Assembly (NCBI GenBank): GCA_013399855.1
Contig: VXAY01005262.1
Location: forward strand, 619,111-683,110
Direction of reading: 5' to 3'
Source of the DNA: Oxyruncus cristatus
Taxonomy: Eukaryota; Chordata; Aves; Passeriformes; Cotingidae
Length of the DNA: 64,000 bases
Made by a program: the position numbers and the translations under genes. Numbering within the stretch: position 1 is the first letter of the stretch; each line of letters opens with the position of its first letter. The notes under the pieces are model-generated. The model was not told the DNA's origin. It did no database searches and was given only the letters and a program-made list of their open reading frames with translations. Below, one piece after another: positions 60,201 through 64,000 of this stretch.

Positions 60201-61930
60201 CAAACATGTATCAGATTTTCTACATGCAGCTTTTTAACACAGTTCATCACTTGTTTTTTGGAGAACAAGATTTCAGTAAAAATGATTAGTTGATAAAACT
60301 ACAATTTAGTATTAAAGACTCTAAATTGGTCATCAGTTGTCCCAGCCCCAAACCTGTTTTGACTACTTTTATTGCCACTAGATGTCCTCATTCTCCACAC
60401 AATTACAATATGAAAATTTATTTAGAAACAGTTAAAATAAACACGTCTGAACACACATTATATAAATTCTGAACCAATGGTTAAAAGTCTCACTATATTC
60501 ACATGTTGCAGCAGTTCTTGTGAAATACACTACTGGATTCAGTATAATTTGAATGGACTCCACAATGACAGTCAAAACTGCTACACACCAACTGAATTCC
60601 TGAGACTGCTAACAAAAGATCATCTGATTTTCCTTGTTTCAGTGCATGGATAAAACACTGGCATGTGGGGACCCCTTCTTATTCAGTAAGATAAATTCTA
60701 TCATTTGAGCACATGAAAACTCTATAGGATAAAACTCTTGAATGCTTAGACTCCTTTAAAGTTTAGGATACCTTTATGGGTATATCTTATATACCCTATA
60801 TACCTACATACACTATATGGATATATCTTTAGCTATTAAACATTAATATGAGCATATACAGATAGGCACACACATATTGCCCAACTGTCAAGTTTCCTCT
60901 TATCTTCTTTTTTCATTTTAGGACTTTGGGTTTCACAATAAAACAGTTATTAGGATTCTCATCGCCAGGAGTGAGATTGACTTGATAAATATACGGCAGC
61001 GATACAAAGAAAGATATGGGAAATCACTCTTCCATGACATTAAAGTAAGTTTCTGCAAACTTTCGCATATATTCAGCACTAGCATCACATAGACCGTGCA
61101 AAGCCCTACCAAAAAAATACAGAGGGCTAATGTCCATTTAACCACTTGGTTTAAAAAACCAAAACAAAACAAAAACAAACAAAAAGCGATGTATAAAAAC
61201 AACAAGGAATTTTCAGTGCCTTGGTTTGACCAAGTAAGAGAGCAGTGAATTCTCAACTCACTCCCCCTCTGTGATTTTGTCCCTCCCCAATGCAAAAGGG
61301 ACAGGACAGTGTATAAACAGGGCAGGACAGCGTGTGCTGAGGAGTAGTTTGCATGAATGGTTTCTACACTAATTGATAACATCTACTTCATGCTGTTCTG
61401 CAAGGTTAGGCTGATACCACTTTTGTGCAAAACTGAAATAAATATCTGGTTTTATCCTTATGCTTAGATAGCACTTTCACAAAAACTATTGCTCTTGTAC
61501 TTTTGCTCTGTATCTTAAACCAGAACTTCGTACCAAAAAATTACTCTTGCTAAGACACTTTTTTTTATATCACTATAATCCAACTGCAAGATGCACAGCA
61601 ACTTTAAGAAACTGCTCATGATTTTTTGGTATTGAACTTGAGAACTAATAAACAGATTCGATACAGCATTATTTCTAGGTGCCTGAGCAACCAATGGTCA
61701 AGGTATGTGAAATTCAAAAAAATCTCAGCCTGTAATCCTTATGAAAACAGTGTAATAACTTATAAAACCTTATAGCAGTCTAGCCTTGTCACACACCAAG
61801 AGAAGAAAATTCAGAAAATGTATAGTCACTGCAATACTGATTTTTTTTTTTTTCCTTGCAGCATTTTGCATCAGGGCATTATGAGAGTGCTTTACTTGCT
61901 ATCTGTGCTGGTGATGCAGAAGATTATTAA
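36242..61930 (+). CDS. ANXA10: Annexin A10, complete gene (12 coding exons, span includes introns)
   Basis: Joining 36242-36259, 44376-44457, 46894-46988, 51167-51280, 53163-53253, 53652-53731, 56421-56474, 56596-56689, 58138-58233, 58853-58911, 60922-61044 and 61862-61930 gives 975 bp, i.e. 324 codons plus TAA, with no internal stop. The product follows human ANXA10 along its whole length (for example [16 protein letters not shown] near the N-terminus and [12 protein letters not shown] at the C-terminus). Annexins are cytosolic proteins of four alpha-helical repeats that usually bind acidic membranes through calcium. Here repeats 1, 3 and 4 lack GxGT loops (GISC at 32-35, KTGE at 187-190, DFGF at 262-265), as is known for A10. 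Repeat 2 reads GVDT at 104-107, so its loop is altered as well, while the distal acidic residue (E146) is present. There is no signal peptide or membrane segment. Mammalian A10 is mainly a gastric-epithelium gene; expression in this species is not visible from sequence. Identity is near certain. Confidence 0.98.
40953..41100 (-). mobile_element. CR1 LINE 3' end fragment, antisense, in ANXA10 intron 1
   Basis: Starts ATATCATAGAATCATTTAGG and continues with GACTCCAACCACTAACATAA and ACTATGTCCCTAAATGCTCC, the reversed CR1 3' end, then fades into AT-rich sequence. Confidence 0.87.
41556..42000 (-). mobile_element. CR1-like LINE fragment, antisense, in ANXA10 intron 1
   Basis: Contains GATGGAGGCTCCACAACCTG, TATCCTCACAGTAAAAAATG, TCTTCTCCAGGCTAAGTCCA and GAGCAAGTGCTCCATCCTTT, the order expected in the reversed 3' region of a CR1 subfamily. 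Divergent, with indels. Confidence 0.75.
43640..44130 (-). mobile_element. LTR-like remnant B, minus orientation, in ANXA10 intron 1
   Basis: Collinear with remnant A: TATAAATA on the minus strand at 43793-43800, GGTGGTCTTTTGTGAGTTAC downstream, GTAATTTGTAACCAATGAAT upstream, and CATGCTAATTAG near 43908 in both copies. Around 44024-44070 it has short direct repeats of CTCAGTTCTTCT type. It ends roughly 250 bp before ANXA10 exon 2, antisense to the gene. Confidence 0.5.
44376..44457 (+). CDS. ANXA10: ANXA10 coding exon 2 (residues 7-34)
   Basis: Encodes the tail and the start of repeat 1, [18 protein letters not shown] followed by LLGGALQGI. The acceptor is a tandem CAGCAG at 44370-44375. I chose the downstream AG because it restores the human spacing (Y-x-Q-G). 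The exon ends in phase 1 within codon 34, before donor gtgagt. The first-repeat loop, normally GxGT, starts here as G32-I33 and is completed as S-C by exon 3, so it cannot form a type II calcium site. Confidence 0.96.
44458..46893 (+). other. ANXA10 intron 2 (2.4 kb)
   Basis: AT-rich intron. It has an A15-type homopolymer near 45860 and a short duplicated, partly palindromic unit at 46550-46586 (TATTCACTACCTAG twice, preceded by CTAGGTAG). No gene or classified repeat was recognised. Confidence 0.8.
46550..46586 (+). repeat. Short duplicated and palindromic unit in ANXA10 intron 2
   Basis: TATTCACTACCTAG occurs twice in tandem, preceded by CTAGGTAG, the inverted form of CTACCTAG. Confidence 0.8.
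46894..46988 (+). CDS. ANXA10: ANXA10 coding exon 3 (residues 34-65)
   Basis: This is 95 bp, the usual length of the corresponding annexin exon. It encodes repeat 1 helices A to C, including [18 protein letters not shown]. The acceptor is tttccttacag and the donor is gtatga at 46989. It enters in phase 1, completing Ser34, and leaves in phase 0 after Arg65. Confidence 0.97.
46989..51166 (+). other. ANXA10 intron 3 (4.2 kb)
   Basis: AT-rich intron. I recognised no gene and no clear transposon in it. Short open frames on both strands (for example 48542-48778 and 49422-49679) have no motif support. Confidence 0.8.
51167..51280 (+). CDS. ANXA10: ANXA10 coding exon 4 (residues 66-103)
   Basis: This is 114 bp, the standard annexin exon size, in phase 0 at both ends. 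It encodes the end of repeat 1 and the linker into repeat 2 ([20 protein letters not shown]). The acceptor tract is tttttcttttcaag and the donor is gtagtt. The [14 protein letters not shown] block is an A10-like version of the usual inter-repeat PPxxYDAxxLxxA signature. Confidence 0.97.
51488..51576 (+). repeat. 50-bp tandem duplication in ANXA10 intron 4
   Basis: ATAATATCCTTGTAATGTAA is repeated exactly 50 bases later. The shared segment runs about 39 bases with one C/T difference, so the duplication is young. Confidence 0.9.
52729..52748. other. Assembly gap (20 N) inside an A-rich tract
   Basis: Twenty N with about 17 A on the left and 14 A on the right. This looks like a homopolymer or short repeat the assembly could not resolve. 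It lies in intron 4 and does not touch coding sequence. Confidence 0.97.
53163..53253 (+). CDS. ANXA10: ANXA10 coding exon 5 (residues 104-134, repeat 2 calcium loop)
   Basis: This is 91 bp, the usual annexin size. It begins [17 protein letters not shown]. Human A10 has GVGTDE at this point, so the second glycine of GxGT is Asp106 (codon GAC) here. The exon ends in phase 1 after Met133. The acceptor is ctttccacacag and the donor is gtaatg. The change affects the only repeat in which mammalian A10 keeps a recognisable type II loop. Confidence 0.97.
53652..53731 (+). CDS. ANXA10: ANXA10 coding exon 6 (residues 134-160)
   Basis: This is 80 bp, the usual annexin size. It encodes [18 protein letters not shown] and DTLMNLAQ, repeat 2 helices D and E. 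E146 occupies the place of the distal acidic calcium ligand. The acceptor ttaacctag has a weak pyrimidine tract but gives the only frame that continues the protein. The donor is gtactg, phase 0. Intron 5 before it is only 398 bp. Confidence 0.96.
56395..56416 (+). repeat. (TTTG)n microsatellite in the intron 6 acceptor tract
   Basis: About four TTTG units lead straight into TTTTTTCTAAG, the acceptor of ANXA10 exon 7, so the repeat forms part of the pyrimidine tract. Confidence 0.85.
56421..56474 (+). CDS. ANXA10: ANXA10 coding exon 7 (residues 161-178)
   Basis: Encodes the repeat 2-3 linker [18 protein letters not shown] in 54 bp. Most vertebrate annexins have 57 bp here. The three-base shortfall agrees with the codon deletion reported for mammalian A10 and supports orthology. 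The acceptor tract is a TTTG repeat followed by TTTTTTCTAAG. The donor is gtaaat and both ends are phase 0. Confidence 0.96.
56596..56689 (+). CDS. ANXA10: ANXA10 coding exon 8 (residues 179-210)
   Basis: This is 94 bp, the usual annexin size. It encodes the start of repeat 3 ([20 protein letters not shown]) and [10 protein letters not shown]. The loop KTGE replaces the usual GxGT-type loop, so repeat 3 has no type II calcium site, as in mammalian A10. Trp208 stands where human has Arg. The acceptor is gtatactag and the donor gtaaat; it leaves in phase 1. Intron 7 before it is only 121 bp. Confidence 0.96.
58138..58233 (+). CDS. ANXA10: ANXA10 coding exon 9 (residues 210-242)
   Basis: This is 96 bp, the usual annexin size. 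It encodes [20 protein letters not shown] and [12 protein letters not shown]. The acceptor ctccaag is used. A second AG eight bases further (in TTTTCCAG) would shift the frame and was excluded. The donor is gtaatg, phase 1. The protein is nearly identical to human across this exon. Confidence 0.96.
58853..58911 (+). CDS. ANXA10: ANXA10 coding exon 10 (residues 242-261)
   Basis: This is 59 bp, the usual annexin size. It encodes [20 protein letters not shown], the end of repeat 3 and the link into repeat 4. The acceptor is cttctctcctag and the donor is the consensus gtaagt; it leaves in phase 0. Confidence 0.97.
60922..61044 (+). CDS. ANXA10: ANXA10 coding exon 11 (residues 262-302)
   Basis: This is 123 bp, the usual annexin size, phase 0 at both ends. 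It encodes repeat 4, beginning [20 protein letters not shown] and including [13 protein letters not shown]. The repeat 4 loop DFGF lacks GxGT, so no type II calcium site is expected. The acceptor is tttcattttag and the donor gtaagt. Confidence 0.97.
61862..61930 (+). CDS. ANXA10: ANXA10 coding exon 12 (residues 303-324 and stop)
   Basis: Encodes [20 protein letters not shown] then DY and TAA at 61928-61930. The acceptor is a long T tract followed by ccttgcag. The C-terminal CAGDAEDY matches human A10, and this end gives the full 324-residue length. Confidence 0.97.
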   Translation, partial: HFASGHYESALLAICAGDAEDY

Positions 61931-63440
61931 TTAAGTAAACAGATGAACTTTGAAGACTGCAAATCTGTTCTAAGTAGAAACTGAAGCTATACACAATGCA
62001 GTAACTGTAAGAGATCCCTACCTTACCTAATAGAACAGCAAAATCAGTACTATAAATTTTCTAATATTAAATCTTTCTTGAGGCAAGAAAAAGATGTTGG
62101 CAGGAACTTGGTTTTATTCCTAGTTCTAATTAATATTTCCGTTTTTATTATTAATGTAAATTAATGAAGCAAGCTGTAAAATTACTCCATGTAAGCATAT
62201 GTTTATCATTTCGTGTCACAACATTCCAAACACTTGTCAACAGGTTCTGGAAGAACCTACTCACTTCCACACTGGAGTAAGAAAAAAATATTTTGTTTTC
62301 TTTACTTTTATCGGCAGGATTTCTTCCTTTAGGTACATTTTTTCTTCTCTTTCCTATTTCTTATACCTCATATTTTATGCTCTTGAACATTATTGTTTCA
62401 GTTACTATCAATTGTTATCAGTCACTTACCAGAATGCTTTTGTATTCCATTTCATTTAGCCTACATACTTAATGGCATTTCCCCCATTCTGTTTGAAACA
62501 AAAGAAAAAATTAGAATCAAGTAACCAACCAATCCTGATTCAGTGCCACGCACTAAAAAACCCTGGCAGATGAAACATTACTTAGCTCTGAGCAGAGAAG
62601 TTTCAGAGAATTAAACACTGAATTCCATCTGTGCTTATTTCATTTTAATCATTAATTGAATATTGACCTTCAGAGGTAGGGAAGTATATCCAGGATGCCC
62701 TGGATAGTTTAATTGAGGAGCTGACTACTGGTAGATGGCACTGCACCTCCAAATGAGGCTGAAGGATGCGGCGCTCCCTGGAATACCTGCAAACGCAGTC
62801 TAACAGCACCTGGTGACAGCAACTCGCATGGCAAGGAAGCAAGACAGCAGAGCTCAGCCTCGAGTCCCCGTTCCACAGGAACACGTGGCGCTGCTTTTAA
62901 ACACCCCGAGTCTGCGGAGGGCAGCCTACCCATGCGGCTTCACGGCCTGTGTGCACGTACCTGCTGCCAGCGTCTTAGGGACACAGAAGTGAGGGAAAGT
63001 GTGGTAATATTCACTGAAATATCTGCCCTTGGTTTTTTTTCGCCTGCAGCCACAAGGTGTCCGACCGGGCACAGCCCTTCTGGGTGTTTTTACACGGGCA
63101 CGTTCTGCAGGTGCAGATCGGTGATACTGAATAAAGCACTGCTACAGAAGACTACAAATCGCTGGTTGCTTTGGTGCCCCTTGCTCCTATCCCTTCCCTC
63201 AGCCGGTGGAATCAACACTGTTTACAGCGTTATCTGGCTTCTTTGAAACTACTGACTCCATGTTGTAACTCCACTGATTTATAATAAACTTAAAATTTCG
63301 TTCGAGTCCCTCTTGAGTTTAACTAATTTCAAAACGTTTCGGGCGGACAGTATGATTGTTAGGCCTGAACTTTGGGAAGAATAGCTTTGGGAGGAAAAAG
63401 AAACTAAGGGGGGGGGAAAAATAGGAGAATGAGCTGAGCA
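61931..63440. other. ANXA10 3' UTR/3' flank up to the CpG island
   Basis: AT-rich until about 62640, then GC content and CpG density rise (62750-63240) toward the island. The short open frames here (for example 62932-63246) have no recognisable motif. It may contain 3' UTR of ANXA10 or outlying sequence of the next gene. Confidence 0.5.
62066..62071 (+). terminator. Candidate ANXA10 polyadenylation signal (ATTAAA)
   Basis: ATTAAA lies 136 bp after the stop codon and is the first reasonable hexamer in the 3' flank. Others follow: ATTAAA at 62610-62615, AATAAA at 63130-63135 and AATAAA at 63283-63288. Which one is used cannot be told from sequence. Confidence 0.35.
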
Positions 63441-63449
63441 CCGTCCCAA

Positions 63450-64000
63450 CTTCTCACCACTAACACAACCCTAAACACAAGTTCTGTTCGAATTCTGCAG
63501 CTGTATCTAGAGACAGCTCACTAAAGCCATACGTCGGCACTGTGGAGTCACTTCGTTTTCCCCCTGCACGGTCGCAGACGGGAAGGAGGACACTCCTCGG
63601 GACTGCAGGCGCCCCGGGCTCCCGAGCTCCCCGGCCGCCACGCACGGCGACAACGCCGCGCAGAACCCCTCACAAGATGGCGGCGGCGGCGCTAGGACCC
63701 TGCGCGCGGCCCGCAACGCAACCGCTCGCTCGTCACGCACGGGGCGGGCCCCACAACCCTCCGCCCCCCCCCCGAGTCTTTCCCTGTCTTTATTGGACAG
63801 CGGCGATGTCATTCTTAGGCCTCCACCTATCGCCAACGCTCTTCTCCTCGCCCCGCCCCTGCGGGCGGGTGTCGCCCCTTGGGGAGTTGCCGGCTGGAAG
63901 CGGCGCTAGAAGCGCCGCTCGGGGGCTTCCCGGCTGCTCGGCCGCGGCCGCAGCCCCTCGGTGCCGCCGAGCTGGAAACGGCGGGGCAGCGAGACGAGTC
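63450..64000. promoter_or_regulatory. CpG island promoter of an unidentified neighbouring gene, possibly bidirectional
   Basis: Dense CpG and high GC begin abruptly near 63540 and run to the window end, in contrast with the AT-rich rest. Promoter-type motifs are present: CAAGATGGCGGC at 63673-63684 (the YY1-type motif common just downstream of CpG-island start sites), GC boxes at 63741-63750 and about 63851-63870, and an inverted CCAAT (ATTGG) at 63792-63796. Direction cannot be decided: the inverted CCAAT suits a leftward start, while the YY1 motif can serve either strand. No coding exon was recognised. In mammals DDX60 and PALLD lie near ANXA10, but nothing here identifies either. Confidence 0.75.

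Larger units (their letters stand above)
56690..61861 (+). other. ANXA10 introns 8 to 11
   Basis: Introns of 1448, 619, 2010 and 817 bp between exons 8 and 12 (exons listed separately). AT-rich, with homopolymer runs near 58120, 59140 and 61840. I recognised no transposon or nested gene. The 149-codon minus-strand frame at 60933-61382 is opposite exon 11 and is treated as a shadow. Confidence 0.75.

Noticed and set aside
60933..61382. 149-codon minus-strand open frame
   Set aside because: Antisense to ANXA10 exon 11 and the start of intron 11; hydrophobic stretches come from A-rich intron sequence read in reverse. No motif.
1..64000. CRISPR arrays, operons, bacterial or phage systems
   Set aside because: No regularly spaced repeats and no compact gene strings; introns, CR1 elements and a CpG island show vertebrate nuclear DNA.
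1..64000. tRNA, rRNA or snRNA genes
   Set aside because: No cloverleaf with A and B boxes and no rRNA or snRNA consensus was recognised by eye; a covariance-model search was not possible.

Overview
The window is vertebrate nuclear DNA, almost certainly from a bird. It is AT-rich, with large introns, GT-AG splice sites, a CpG island at the right edge, and many truncated LINE fragments of the CR1 type. The CR1 fragments have the avian/reptilian 3' end: a motif of the kind GGTTGGAAAAGACCTTCAAG, in one copy followed by 8-base ATTCTATG-like repeats. The species cannot be named from what is visible.

There is one clear protein-coding gene, annexin A10 (ANXA10), on the + strand from 36242 to 61930. 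Twelve coding exons (18, 82, 95, 114, 91, 80, 54, 94, 96, 59, 123 and 69 bp) join in frame into 324 codons plus a stop, the length of human ANXA10. All eleven introns are GT-AG. The product is a four-repeat annexin core behind a very short N-terminal tail. Canonical type II calcium sites are missing from repeats 1, 3 and 4, and the repeat 2 site is altered (GVDT where GxGT is expected).

Region by region: 1-542 is the 3' part of a sense CR1. 543-36 kb is gene-poor and holds dispersed CR1 fragments (7.9, 11.9, 23.4-24.9 kb) and LTR-like retroelement remnants (about 3.0-3.5, 16.6-17.3, 23.65-24.35 and 28.4-29.7 kb). 36.2-61.9 kb is ANXA10, with CR1 and LTR remnants in its 8.1 kb first intron, a 50-bp tandem duplication and a 20-N assembly gap in intron 4, and a TTTG repeat in the intron 6 acceptor tract. 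61.9-63.4 kb is the 3' flank. From about 63.45 kb to the end is a CpG island with a YY1-type motif, an inverted CCAAT box and GC boxes, most likely the promoter of a neighbouring gene whose body lies outside the window or is not recognisable here.

I did not find a new multi-gene system. The items most worth following up are the altered repeat 2 calcium site in this ANXA10, the tandem NAGNAG acceptor of exon 2, the related antisense LTR-like copies (one ending roughly 250 bp before exon 2), and the unassigned CpG-island promoter.
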